DNA of 64,000 nt from an uncultured Eubacteriales bacterium (lineage in GTDB: Bacteria > Bacillota > Clostridia > Oscillospirales > Oscillospiraceae), in NCBI GenBank assembly GCA_900544705.1, contig UQWH01000002.1, positions 15,564 to 79,563 of the forward strand, read 5' to 3'. The notes under the pieces are model-generated. The model ran no database searches and was not told the DNA's origin. It saw only the letters and a program-made list of their open reading frames with translations. Shown here piece by piece: positions 24,656 to 33,218 of the stretch (its first letter is position 1; each line of letters opens with the position of its first letter). Position numbers and translations under genes: made by a program.

Positions 24656-26647
24656 TTATTTGTCGCTCTGCTTTTTCTTTGCAAGAACGAATGCCGCTAC
24701 GAAGCACATGCCGGCTGCGCCGAGCAAACAGTACCAGACCGTCAGATTCGTTGTGTCGCCGGTCTGCGCGGCATCCAGCTTCTTCCACTGCGCGACGTAG
24801 GTGGCGTTGCCGGTTACGGTGTCGGCGACTGCGAGCTTCCAGCCTGCGAAGACGTAGCCCTTGCGGGTCGGCTCCTTGCCCTCAAACTTCGGGGTTGCTT
24901 CGCCGGAGAGCAGGCCTTCGTAGACCTGATCCTTGAAGATTTCCTCATTCTCTACGCCGTCGGTGTAGGTGACGGTGTACTTCGTTTCCTCGTCGTCGGG
25001 GGTGCCGTTGCCGTTCTTGTCATCCTTCCACTGTGCGACATAGGTGACATTGCCGGTCACTTTTTCGGCGACTGCGGGCTTCCAGCCTGCGAAGATGTAG
25101 CCCTTACGGGTCGGCTCCCTGCCGTCGAACTTCGGCGTTGCTTCGCCGCTGAGCAGACCTTCGTAGACCTGATCCTTGAAGATTTCCTCATTCTCTACGC
25201 CGTCGGTGTAGGTGACGGTGTACTTCGTTTCCTCGTCGTCGGGGGTGCCGTTGCCGTTCTTGTCATCCTTCCACTGTGCGACATAGGTGACATTGCCGGT
25301 CACTTTTTCGGCGACTGCGGGCTTCCAGCCTGCGAAGATGTAGCCCTTACGAGCCGGCTCCCTGCCGTCGAACTTCGGCGTTGCTTCGCCGCTGAGCAGA
25401 CCCTCGTAGACCTGATCCTTGAAGACCTCTTCACCCTCTACACCGTCCGTGTAGGTGACGGTGTATTTCGTTTCCTCGTCGTCGGGAACGCTGTTGCTGT
25501 TCCTGTCATCCTTCCACTGTGCGACATAGGTGACATTGCCGGTCACGGTGTCGGCGACTGCGGGCTTCCAGCCTGCGAAGATGTAGCCCTTACGAGCCGG
25601 CTCCCTGCCGTCGAACTTCGGCGTTGCTTCGCCGCTGAGCAGACCCTCGTAGACCTGATCCTTGAAGACCTCTTCACCCTCTACACCGTCCGTGTAGGTG
25701 ACGGTGTATTTCGTTTCCTCGTCGTCGGGAACGCCGTTGCTGTTCCTGTCATCCTTCCACTGTGCGACATAGGTGACATCGCCGGTCACGGTAGGTGCAA
25801 CGGTGGGCTCCCAGCGGATAAAGACATGACCCTCCCAGTAGGGCTTATCCGTTACGCCTTCCCATGCTGGTGTCGGCGTGCCGGGCAGGAGATCCGGGTG
25901 TTTCTGCTCCGCAAAGGCTGCACCATTGGCTGCGCCGTCGGTGTAGGTGACGGTGTATTTCATCTCCTCGTCGTCGGGAACACCGCTACCGTTCATGTCG
26001 ACCTTCCACTGTGCGACGTAGGTGGCGTTGCCGGTTACGGTGCCGGCGACTGCGGGCTTCCAGCCTGCGAAAACATAGCCCTCGCGGGTCGGGGTGCCGC
26101 CTGCGAACGCCGGCGTTGCGGTGCCGGCCGTAAGGCCGCTGTAGACCTGATCCTTAAAGACCTCTTCACCGTCAACACCGTCGGTGTAGGTAACCGTGTA
26201 TGTATCAACACTGGGGGTTGTGTCCTTATAAACAAGGTAGAAGTTCTTGGAGCAGGGGTACGGCTCACTGCCGGTGACGTTCGCGGTAGCATTTACTTTG
26301 TCTCTGCTCCAGTTATAGAACGGCTTTTGTTCCTGACCCTTGGTATAGTAGCTGGCAAATTCCCAGCCGGTCCAGTCCGTGGTCGCTGCGCCGACATTGG
26401 TCGGATAGAAGTCTTTCAGATTAGCACTGTGGTTGTAACCGGAATGACCGGTCGAGTCCTGACAGGTTACCGTGATCGTGTTGATCAGCTCAGGGTTCTG
26501 ATAGCCGAGTGGCTTGCTGCTGTCGAGAACGACCTTGTAGATCTTAACTGAGATCTTATGTCCCGTGCCGTTGGCGGCAAAAGAAACGGTGACCAGACCC
26601 AGTACGAGAACGATGGACAAGAGCAGAGCCAGAATTCTTTTCTTCAT
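24656..26647 (-). CDS. Secreted B-repeat (InlB/Listeria-Bacteroides-type) surface protein
   Basis: 663 residues with a signal peptide (MKKRILALLLSIVLVLGLVT..., cleavage near SFA-ANG). After a 125-residue N-terminal domain come six repeats of about 81 residues (150-621), each YTVTYTDG...VFAGWKP...VTGNVTYVAQW, the beta-grasp B-repeat. Repeats are joined by DDxNxNGxPDDEE linkers resembling calcium-binding loops. The C terminus (QTGD, hydrophobic helix, AKKKQSDK) looks like a sortase signal but lacks LP before QTG. ATG 26647 gives AAAGG at nine bases; two earlier in-frame ATGs are unlikely. Probably a cell-surface stalk; binding partner unknown. Confidence 0.85.
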   Translation of the reverse strand: MKKRILALLLSIVLVLGLVTVSFAANGTGHKISVKIYKVVLDSSKPLGYQNPELINTITVTCQDSTGHSGYNHSANLKDFYPTNVGAATTDWTGWEFASYYTKGQEQKPFYNWSRDKVNATANVTGSEPYPCSKNFYLVYKDTTPSVDTYTVTYTDGVDGEEVFKDQVYSGLTAGTATPAFAGGTPTREGYVFAGWKPAVAGTVTGNATYVAQWKVDMNGSGVPDDEEMKYTVTYTDGAANGAAFAEQKHPDLLPGTPTPAWEGVTDKPYWEGHVFIRWEPTVAPTVTGDVTYVAQWKDDRNSNGVPDDEETKYTVTYTDGVEGEEVFKDQVYEGLLSGEATPKFDGREPARKGYIFAGWKPAVADTVTGNVTYVAQWKDDRNSNSVPDDEETKYTVTYTDGVEGEEVFKDQVYEGLLSGEATPKFDGREPARKGYIFAGWKPAVAEKVTGNVTYVAQWKDDKNGNGTPDDEETKYTVTYTDGVENEEIFKDQVYEGLLSGEATPKFDGREPTRKGYIFAGWKPAVAEKVTGNVTYVAQWKDDKNGNGTPDDEETKYTVTYTDGVENEEIFKDQVYEGLLSGEATPKFEGKEPTRKGYVFAGWKLAVADTVTGNATYVAQWKKLDAAQTGDTTNLTVWYCLLGAAGMCFVAAFVLAKKKQSDK
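24785..26200 (-). repeat. Six tandem coding repeats of about 243 bp
   Basis: The unit encodes YTVTYTDG through VAQW plus its Asp/Asn-rich linker. The four copies nearest the C terminus are almost identical at DNA level (e.g. the linker-encoding block recurs every 243 bases at about 24985, 25228, 25471), while the two N-terminal copies have diverged. This indicates recent expansion or homogenisation from the C-terminal side. Confidence 0.9.
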
Positions 26648-26823
26648 TACTTTCATCCTTTCAAAAATAGCGGTTTGCGGCAGAAAACACAGTGCCAAGC
26701 GCTTCCCTGCAGCGGGTTAAGTGTTTACTACATGTTCATACCATATTTTTGTTTGAAGTGAGAAATGTCTCAATTTATTGATTACGCGACAGCATTTTAA
26801 AATTTTGTACAAAATTATGGACG

Positions 26824-26852
26824 TTGCCTTTTTCGGGAATCTGTGGTATGCT
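26824..26852 (+). promoter_or_regulatory. Promoter of the YlmH-like gene
   Basis: TTGCCT (26824-26829), 17 bases, TATGCT (26847-26852). The rest of the 230-base intergenic stretch (26648-26876) shows no other feature I can support; no clear minus-strand promoter was found. Confidence 0.6.
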
Positions 26853-26876
26853 CAGGGCAGAAAAGAGGAATGAGCC

Positions 26877-27653
26877 ATGGCAAACGAAAAGACCATTGCG
26901 GCGCTTGCCGCCACCGAGGCGGAACGGATGCTGCTGGTGCGTGTCTGCGACAGGCTGGAACGGGCGGAACGGCGCGGGCAGCCTGCGTCGACCTTTTTCC
27001 TGACGCCGCGTGAGCGTGAACTTGTGGGACAGATCCTGCCGCAGGCCGGCTTTTTCGGCGGCACGGAGGGCGCGGAGCGCACGGTCGCGTATTATCTGCC
27101 GGACTATCTGACGCCGGAGGACTATTTTGAGGATGGGCCGGTGGCCTGCCTGCGCGCTTCCTTTTATGAGGAAAACGCGCTCTCGCACCGCGACATCCTC
27201 GGCGCGCTGATGGGCGCGGGACTGCGGCGGGACGCGATCGGAGATATTTATGTGCGCGAGCGCCAGTGTGATTTTTTTATTCTGACGGAGCTGGTGCAGT
27301 ATCTTCTGGATAATTTGACCTCCGCGGGACGGGCGGCGCTGCGCGTGAAGCGCATCGCGCTTTCCGAAGTGCAGCGCCCGGAGCAGCGCCTGCGGGAGCT
27401 GCGGGTGACGGTCTCTTCGCTGCGGCTGGATGGCGTGCTTTCCGCGGTTTTTCATCTCAGCCGGGCGGATGCGGCGCAGGCGGTCAACGCCGGGCGGGTC
27501 ATGCTGAACGACATCTGCTGCCTGAAACCGGATCGCCAGCTTGCGCAGGAGGATGTGATCGCTCTGCGCGGTAAGGGAAAAATGAAAGTGCTCTCCCTTG
27601 GCGGGGAGACCCGCCGCGGCCGGCTGGCGCTCACAGTCGGAATATATGAGTAA
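26877..27653 (+). CDS. ylmH: YlmH-family S4-domain RNA-binding protein
   Basis: 258 residues. The family has an N-terminal globular domain (here with FFLTPRERELVGQIL and the GGTEGAERTVAYYLPDY segment) and a C-terminal S4 RNA-binding domain (about 180-230, SLRLDGVLSAVFHLSRADAAQAVNAGRVMLND). YlmH homologues are implicated in ribosome rescue and in division clusters beside divIVA and sepF. Here it stands alone with its own promoter and a strong terminator, away from any division genes. Confidence 0.88.
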   Translation: MANEKTIAALAATEAERMLLVRVCDRLERAERRGQPASTFFLTPRERELVGQILPQAGFFGGTEGAERTVAYYLPDYLTPEDYFEDGPVACLRASFYEENALSHRDILGALMGAGLRRDAIGDIYVRERQCDFFILTELVQYLLDNLTSAGRAALRVKRIALSEVQRPEQRLRELRVTVSSLRLDGVLSAVFHLSRADAAQAVNAGRVMLNDICCLKPDRQLAQEDVIALRGKGKMKVLSLGGETRRGRLALTVGIYE

Positions 27654-27665
27654 ATAATAAGGAAT

Positions 27666-27706
27666 GACACAAAACGGTCAGCATTTTATGCTGACCGTTT
27701 TGTGTC
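27666..27706. terminator. Long perfect hairpin terminator
   Basis: Nineteen-base-pair perfect stem with TTT loop (GACACAAAACGGTCAGCAT at 27666-27684 and complement at 27688-27706). The outer part is A-rich/T-rich (ACACAAAA ... TTTTGTGT) so it works as a terminator in both directions. Confidence 0.8.
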
Positions 27707-27749
27707 AAAATCGGACGGAAATCATACGATGAAGTGGGAGGGAGCTTCT

Positions 27750-28004
27750 ATGTATGATTATTTTTTTACCTTTCGTTCGGTCACGGCGGCGCAGGGCGGG
27801 GCGAAACGGCTGGAAAAGGCGGGGATTCCCGCCATGATGGTCAGAACACCGAGAAATCTCCAGAAGCAGGGCTGCGGCTACAGCCTGAGAGTGCGCGCCG
27901 CGCAGTACCGCGCCGCGCAGCAGCTTCTGGTACAGGGCGGGGCCGGATTCCAGAGGATCTACACCCGGATGCCTGACGGGAACTGGGAGGAGGTTCGGGC
28001 GTGA
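27750..28004 (+). CDS. DUF3343 small protein, putative Se/S carrier
   Basis: 84 residues matching the DUF3343 family (annotated putative Se/S carrier-like): an N-terminal YDYFFTFRSVTAAQGGAKRLEKAGIPAMMV segment, a Pro-containing strand and the conserved Cys-Gly in KQGCGYSLRV. The cysteine could carry sulfur or selenium received from a desulfurase. It overlaps the downstream cysteine-desulfurase-like gene by four bases (GTGA), the same pairing seen in selenium-metabolism loci, but no selD, selA or molybdenum hydroxylase gene is in view. Confidence 0.82.
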   Translation: MYDYFFTFRSVTAAQGGAKRLEKAGIPAMMVRTPRNLQKQGCGYSLRVRAAQYRAAQQLLVQGGAGFQRIYTRMPDGNWEEVRA

Positions 28005-29161
28005 TCTACTTTGACAGCGCGGCGACGACCCTGCAAAAGCCACCGGAGGTGGCACGCAGGACGGCTGCGGCGATGGGGAGCTACAGCAGCGTAGGGCGCG
28101 GCGGACACCCCGCGGCGATGGCGGCAGCAGAGGCAGTCTATCGGTGCCGGGAGCTGGCGGGCCGGCTGTTCGATGCGGAGCCGGAGCAGGTGATCTTTAC
28201 GATGAACGCGACGCACGGCCTGAACATTGCCATTCGCTCGCTGGTCCGACCGGGTGGGCGCGTCGTTGTTTCCGGCTTTGAGCACAATGCGGTGATGCGT
28301 CCGCTCTATGCGCTGGGCGCACAGACGGAGATTGCCGGGCGCAGACTGTTTGACCCATCGGACACGCTTGCGCAATTTGACCGCCTGATCACGCCGGAGG
28401 TGCAGGCGGTGGTCTGTACCTGCGTTTCCAACGTATTCGGCTATATTCTGCCTTATGACGAGATCGCCGCACTCTGCCGTCAGCGGGGGATCCCGCTGAT
28501 TCTTGATGCATCGCAGGCGGCGGGCGCACTGCCGCTTTCCCTGAAAAACAGCGGAGCGGATTTCATTGCAATGCCCGGACACAAGGGCCTTTACGGCCCG
28601 CAGGGAACAGGGCTGCTCCTGTGCAGAAATGGCGGCCAGCCCCTGATGCAGGGCGGCACGGGCAGCAATTCCGCCGACCGGGAAATGCCGGACTTTCTGC
28701 CCGACCGCCTGGAGGCCGGGACACACAACGTCTGCGGCATTGCCGGTCTGGCGGAGGGACTGCACTTTGTCCTGCGCCGGACGCCGGAGGCGATTTTTGC
28801 CCATGAGCAGCGCCTGCTGCGCCGGATGTATGGCGTTTTGGAACCGATGCGGGGCGTACGGCCCTTCTTTGGCAGTCCGCAGGCGGGGGTGGTTTCTTTC
28901 ACCACGGAAACAATGGACTGTGAGGAGGCCGCGCAGCTTCTGGGACAGCGGGGGATTGCCGTTCGTGCAGGGCTGCACTGCGCGCCCGTGGCGCACGAGA
29001 GCGCGGGGACCTTTGCCAGCGGAACGGTCCGTCTGAGCTTTTCTGCATTTAATACGGAGGCGGAGATCGCCCGCTTTGCCGCGGTCTGCGGAAAAGTATT
29101 TTCCGACGGCGGGGAAATTCCGCGGATTCCTACTTGCTATTGCGGTAAAAATCGGATATAA
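28001..29161 (+). CDS. Cysteine desulfurase-like aminotransferase class V
   Basis: 386 residues. PLP enzyme of the NifS/SufS superfamily: IYFDSAATTLQKPPEV at the start, ATHGLN (PLP phosphate region), ILDASQAAGALPL (Asp and Gln contacting PLP), and the Schiff-base lysine in AMPGHKGLYGPQGTG. The active-site cysteine loop reads VRAGLHCAPVAHES near the C terminus. The subfamily resembles the desulfurases paired with DUF3343 (TIGR01977-like). Starts with GTG. Likely donates sulfur or selenium to the upstream DUF3343 protein. Confidence 0.9.
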   Translation: MIYFDSAATTLQKPPEVARRTAAAMGSYSSVGRGGHPAAMAAAEAVYRCRELAGRLFDAEPEQVIFTMNATHGLNIAIRSLVRPGGRVVVSGFEHNAVMRPLYALGAQTEIAGRRLFDPSDTLAQFDRLITPEVQAVVCTCVSNVFGYILPYDEIAALCRQRGIPLILDASQAAGALPLSLKNSGADFIAMPGHKGLYGPQGTGLLLCRNGGQPLMQGGTGSNSADREMPDFLPDRLEAGTHNVCGIAGLAEGLHFVLRRTPEAIFAHEQRLLRRMYGVLEPMRGVRPFFGSPQAGVVSFTTETMDCEEAAQLLGQRGIAVRAGLHCAPVAHESAGTFASGTVRLSFSAFNTEAEIARFAAVCGKVFSDGGEIPRIPTCYCGKNRI

Positions 29162-29162
29162 T
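29134..29162 (+). promoter_or_regulatory. Promoter of cdaA-cdaR
   Basis: TTGCTA (29134-29139), 17 bases, TATAAT (29157-29162). It lies inside the last codons of the desulfurase gene, separating the c-di-AMP operon from it. Confidence 0.75.
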
Positions 29163-29237
29163 CTAAAAGATAAAGTAGGGGTTCTATCACCGAACGGTCG
29201 GAGAGAGAACTTCATGCGCAATGAGCGGAGTTTTGTT

Positions 29238-30113
29238 ATGGAAGCTATCATCAATTTCTTCAAGGAGTTTGCCGCGCTGGTGCCGACGATCCGGATCATG
29301 GACATCGTGGATATTCTGGTCGTGGCGTTTGTGATCTACAAGATCATTCTGATGCTCCAGACGACCAGCTCGGCGCGGATCGCCAAAAGTATTGTGATCA
29401 TCCTGCTGCTGACGGCGCTCACCAGCGTACTGCATATGTACCTGATGAACTACCTTTTGGATAAAATCCTGGAGATCGGCCTGCTGGCGCTGGTCATTAT
29501 GTTCCAGCCCGAGCTGCGCAGGGTCCTGGAGAAGCTCGGCAGCAAGTCCTTCCGCGAGATCCTCTCGACAAAGCAGGAGCAGCGGAATATTGATTATGTT
29601 ATCAGTGAAACGGTCAAGGCCTGCGAGATTATGTCGCGGGAGCGCACGGGCGTGCTGATCGTGTTCGAGCGCACCAGCTCGCTGGAGGATTATCAGAAAA
29701 CCGGCATCGTGATTGACGCGCGCGTTTCTTCGGAGCTGCTGCGGAACATCTTTTTCACCAAGGCTTCCCTGCACGACGGTGCGGTCATCATCCGCAATGA
29801 GCGCATCGCTGCCGCCGGCTGCGTGCTTCCCCTGACGGAGAACCGCAACATCAGCAGCGACCTCGGCACCCGTCACCGTGCGGGCATCGGCATGAGCGAG
29901 GTGTCCGACGCGGTGGTCGTGATCGTTTCCGAGGAAACCGGCACCATTTCCGTAGCGATCTCCGGAATGCTCAAGCGCCATCTGGCACCGCAGACGCTGG
30001 AGAAGCTGCTGCTCAACGAGCTGGCGCCGAAGGAAGAAACCAAGACGCGCAACCCTCTAAAGCTGCTGCGCAAACAACGGAAAGAAAAGGATGATTCGGA
30101 TGCAGAAACATAA
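29238..30113 (+). CDS. cdaA: Diadenylate cyclase CdaA
   Basis: 291 residues. Makes c-di-AMP, the potassium and cell-wall homeostasis messenger, from two ATP. Three N-terminal membrane helices (about 20-85) precede the DisA_N catalytic domain, which has the DGA motif (SLHDGAVII) and the RHR motif (GTRHRAGIGMSEVSD), followed by VVIVSEETGTIS. ATG 29238 with GGAG eight bases upstream fits the usual CdaA N terminus; ATG 29214 would add eight residues and is possible. Overlaps cdaR. Confidence 0.95.
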   Translation: MEAIINFFKEFAALVPTIRIMDIVDILVVAFVIYKIILMLQTTSSARIAKSIVIILLLTALTSVLHMYLMNYLLDKILEIGLLALVIMFQPELRRVLEKLGSKSFREILSTKQEQRNIDYVISETVKACEIMSRERTGVLIVFERTSSLEDYQKTGIVIDARVSSELLRNIFFTKASLHDGAVIIRNERIAAAGCVLPLTENRNISSDLGTRHRAGIGMSEVSDAVVVIVSEETGTISVAISGMLKRHLAPQTLEKLLLNELAPKEETKTRNPLKLLRKQRKEKDDSDAET

Positions 30114-31353
30114 GATACTGGCTTTTCTGCTGGCGCTGATCGTGTCAATCTGCCTCTGGTTCTACGCCGTGACCGTGGTCAATCCGGACGATTCGACGAC
30201 CATCAACGGGATTTCGGTGCAGTTTGAGGGCCTCGATGCGCTGACGGCCCGCGGCCTGATGCTCACGGGCGGCGACGATACGAAGGTCAGCGTGAAGATG
30301 CGTGCGCGCCGTTCCGATTTGAAAGAACTGAACAACGAAACCGTTTCCGCCACGGCCGACGTGTCGCGCATCTCGGCAAGCGGCGAGTACCAGCTTACAT
30401 GGAATCTTGTCCTGCCGGATACCGTGGCGACGGGCGATGTCAGCGAGATCAGCAGCATCCCCTCCCGCTTCACGGTGCGGGTCAGTGAGATCAAGACGAA
30501 CCCGGACGTTCCCGTGAAGGTGGAATACACGGGCGAGCTGGCCGACGGCCTGACCTATCAGGAGAATACCGCCTCCCTCACGCCGGCCACGCTGAAGCTC
30601 AGCGGCCCCGCAGACGAGGTGAACAAGGTCGATCACGCGCAGGTCAAGGTGGATCTGACGGGCGCCGCCACGCTGATCGACGAGGAATATCCCTATACGC
30701 TTTACGACAGCGACGGCAACGAGCTGACGCTGAGCAAATACACGACCGTTTCCAGCGAGAAGATCTATGTACGCCTGCCGATCCTGCACTATAAGGACGT
30801 GAAGCTCAAGATCGACGTGGTCAGCGGCGGCGGCGCGACGGAGCAGGATCTGGAATGGACGATCGAGCCGAAGGCCATCCGCGTGACCGGCAACGACAAG
30901 GACTTGCAGGAGATGCCGGAGGAGCTGTCCGTTGCAACGGTTAATCTGGCCGAGATGAATGTGTATTCCCAGACCATGACCGCAAAGCTCAACCTGCCGA
31001 GCGGTATCATCAACCTCAGTGATGAGGACAGCGTGGAGATCCGTCTCAAGCTCTCCGGGCTGACGACCAAGGAGATCACCGTTCCCGTTTCCCAGATCGA
31101 GCGGAAAAACGAGGAGCAGACAATGTCCTTCGGGACCCAGAGCGTCAAGATCCAGATCCGCGGCAAGGCCACGGCACTTGAAAATATCACGGCGGCAGAC
31201 CTGCGCGTCATTGCGGACATGGCCTCCGGCTATGATTCCAAGACGAAGAATGTGACGCTGGAGGTCAGCATGATTGCCTCTCTGGCAGACGTCGGTGTGA
31301 TCGGCGGGCCGTATACGGTGCCGGTCATTCTGAACGGAGAAATGGAATCGTAA
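30100..31353 (+). CDS. cdaR: YbbR-domain protein CdaR, CdaA regulator
   Basis: 417 residues. One N-terminal membrane helix (KILAFLLALIVSICLWFYAVTV) then about four YbbR beta-domains outside the cell. CdaR homologues bind and modulate CdaA. ATG 30100 is preferred because AAAAGG is nine bases ahead; the ATG at 30091 touches the Shine-Dalgarno. glmM, the usual third gene of this operon, is absent here. Confidence 0.92.
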   Translation: MQKHKILAFLLALIVSICLWFYAVTVVNPDDSTTINGISVQFEGLDALTARGLMLTGGDDTKVSVKMRARRSDLKELNNETVSATADVSRISASGEYQLTWNLVLPDTVATGDVSEISSIPSRFTVRVSEIKTNPDVPVKVEYTGELADGLTYQENTASLTPATLKLSGPADEVNKVDHAQVKVDLTGAATLIDEEYPYTLYDSDGNELTLSKYTTVSSEKIYVRLPILHYKDVKLKIDVVSGGGATEQDLEWTIEPKAIRVTGNDKDLQEMPEELSVATVNLAEMNVYSQTMTAKLNLPSGIINLSDEDSVEIRLKLSGLTTKEITVPVSQIERKNEEQTMSFGTQSVKIQIRGKATALENITAADLRVIADMASGYDSKTKNVTLEVSMIASLADVGVIGGPYTVPVILNGEMES

Positions 31354-31754
31354 TGCAGCAAAAAGCGAGAGTGACGCGGCTCCTTCCTCAAAATCGCGCG
31401 GAGGTCAGCGTGACGCGGGAGTCGGCGTGCAGCGGCGATTGCCACAAGTGCGCCGGCTGCGGCGCGGTCAGGCAGACCGTTACCGTGCAGGCCGAAAACG
31501 ACATCCACGCCCGGCCCGGCGATGTGGTCTATATCGAGTCGGGCAGCGCCGTGGTGCTGCGCGCGGCCGCGCTGGTGTATGTTCTTCCGCTGGTTCTGTT
31601 CTTTGCGGGCTATTTTGCCGCCGGCGCGATGAGAATCGCCGCAGGCTGGGGCGGCGCGGCCGGGTTTGTGCTCGGCGTGCTTCCGGCCGTGTGGTATGAC
31701 CGGCGCGTGCGGCGCAGACCGCCCGTTTACCGTATCGTGGAGCTTGCGGAATAG
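31353..31754 (+). CDS. RseC/SoxR-reducing-system family protein
   Basis: 133 residues. N-terminal cysteine cluster ACSGDCHKCAGC followed by a beta-rich segment (AENDIHARPGDVVYIES) and two membrane helices (about 68-110), the RseC/MucC layout. Members act with Rnf-type electron-transfer or in envelope stress signalling; no rnf genes are nearby. Starts on the cdaR stop (TAATG). Confidence 0.85.
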   Translation: MQQKARVTRLLPQNRAEVSVTRESACSGDCHKCAGCGAVRQTVTVQAENDIHARPGDVVYIESGSAVVLRAAALVYVLPLVLFFAGYFAAGAMRIAAGWGGAAGFVLGVLPAVWYDRRVRRRPPVYRIVELAE

Positions 31755-32621
31755 ATGTTTGGTTATGTACTTCCCAGAAAGGACAAACTGTCCGAGGAGG
31801 ATTTTGCACGCTACCGCGCGGCCTACTGCGGCCTTTGCCGCAGCCTGAAGCGCAATTACGGTTTTCGCGCGCGGTTCCTCGTCAATTATGATATGACGTT
31901 CCTTTATTTCCTGCTGAAGGGCGGGGAGAAGGCTCCGGCGGAGCGATGCTTCTGCCCGGCGCGCATCGTATGCAGAAAGGACTGCCTGACGCAGGATGCG
32001 GCCATGGTCTATGCGGCCGATATGAGTGTGCTGCTCTCCTATTGGAAGCTGCGCGATGCCGAGCGCGACGGGAATCTTCCGAAGCGCATGGCTGCGCGGA
32101 TGGCGCTGGGGCTTTACCGCCGCAGCTACCGCAAGGCGGCGCGCCGCCATCCGGAAGCAGACCGCCTGTTCGGAGAAAAGCTGGAGCTGCTGCACGGGCT
32201 GGAGGAAGCGCACTGCGCGAGCATCGACCGCACGGCGGACGCCTTTGCAAGCCTCCTGAAGGGCTGCGCAGACTTTTTCCCGGAGGAAAAGGAGCGCCGC
32301 GCGGCGGAGCTGCTGCTCTACCATGTCGGCCGGTTTTTGTACCTTGCCGACGCACTGGACGATCTGCCGAAGGATGCAAAATCCGGCAGCTACAACCCGC
32401 TGATCTACCGTTATTGTCTGAAAGACGGCGCGCTTCCGCCGGAGGACAAGGCGCAGCTTCTGGAAACGATGGACGCCTCCATCGGCCTTGCGGCCTCCGC
32501 ACTGGAGCTGCTTCCGCCGCGCACGGACGGTGCGATCCTGACGAATATTATCTACTATGGCCTGCCCGCGGTGCTGCACAGCGTTGCGGAGGGGACCTTC
32601 CGCAAAAGGAGTAAAAAATGA
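31755..32621 (+). CDS. DUF5685-family protein
   Basis: 288 residues beginning MFGYVLPRKDKLSEEDF and YRAAYCGLCRSLKRNYG, which I recognise as DUF5685, a Clostridia family of unknown function. Conserved cysteines (YCGLC, RCFCPARIVCRKDC) suggest metal binding. The rest is mostly alpha-helical. It follows the RseC-like gene with no gap and overlaps the J-domain gene by four bases, so the three are probably cotranscribed; an assembly or chaperone link is inference from that context. Confidence 0.8.
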   Translation: MFGYVLPRKDKLSEEDFARYRAAYCGLCRSLKRNYGFRARFLVNYDMTFLYFLLKGGEKAPAERCFCPARIVCRKDCLTQDAAMVYAADMSVLLSYWKLRDAERDGNLPKRMAARMALGLYRRSYRKAARRHPEADRLFGEKLELLHGLEEAHCASIDRTADAFASLLKGCADFFPEEKERRAAELLLYHVGRFLYLADALDDLPKDAKSGSYNPLIYRYCLKDGALPPEDKAQLLETMDASIGLAASALELLPPRTDGAILTNIIYYGLPAVLHSVAEGTFRKRSKK

Positions 32622-33199
32622 AAGACCCCTACGAGGTCCTTGGCGTGCCGCACGGCGCGTCGGACGAAGAGATCAAAAAAGCCTATCGGGAGCTTGCACG
32701 CAAGTACCACCCGGACAATTATGCAAACAATCCGCTTGCCGACCTTGCGCAGGAGAAAATGAAGGAGATCAACGAGGCCTACGACACGCTGACCAAGGGC
32801 GGCGGGAGCAGTTCCTCGTCCTCGCAGAACTACGGCGGCTACTCATCCCAGTCCTCTTATGCCGGCGGGGGAGAGCTGAACGAGGTGCGGCGGCTCATCC
32901 AGATGGGTGCGCTCGATCAGGCGGAGGCCAAGCTCGACGGGATCGCGCAGCACAACGCCGAATGGTATTTCCTGCGCGGCGCGATCGCGCAGCGGCGCGG
33001 CTGGATGGACGAAGCCGCACAGAATTTCCGCATCGCAGTGAACATGGACCCCAACAATATCGAATACCGCAGCGCCCTGAACAGTATTCACGGCGGCGGC
33101 AATACCTACCGGCAGACCCAGTACGATGCGACGGACGACCTTTGCGGCTGCTGCAGCTCGCTGATGTGCCTGAACTGCCTTTGCAGCGGGTGCCGGTAA
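32618..33199 (+). CDS. J-domain protein (DnaJ-like co-chaperone)
   Basis: 193 residues. Residues 1-60 are a J domain (DPYEVLGVPHGASDEEIKKAY, HPD in KYHPDNYANN) that should stimulate DnaK. A Gly/Ser-rich linker, a TPR-like pair of helices (about 85-150) and an unusual cysteine-rich tail (CGCCSSLMCLNCLCSGCR) follow. The tail may bind metal or be lipid-modified; either is conjecture. Overlaps the DUF5685 gene. Confidence 0.9.
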   Translation: MKDPYEVLGVPHGASDEEIKKAYRELARKYHPDNYANNPLADLAQEKMKEINEAYDTLTKGGGSSSSSSQNYGGYSSQSSYAGGGELNEVRRLIQMGALDQAEAKLDGIAQHNAEWYFLRGAIAQRRGWMDEAAQNFRIAVNMDPNNIEYRSALNSIHGGGNTYRQTQYDATDDLCGCCSSLMCLNCLCSGCR

Positions 33200-33218
33200 G
33201 GAAAAGGAGAGGATCAAA

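Noticed and set aside
24590..26551. 653-codon plus-strand ORF opposite the B-repeat gene
   Set aside because: Its repeats merely mirror the coding repeats of the minus-strand surface protein, which has a signal peptide, ribosome site and terminator.
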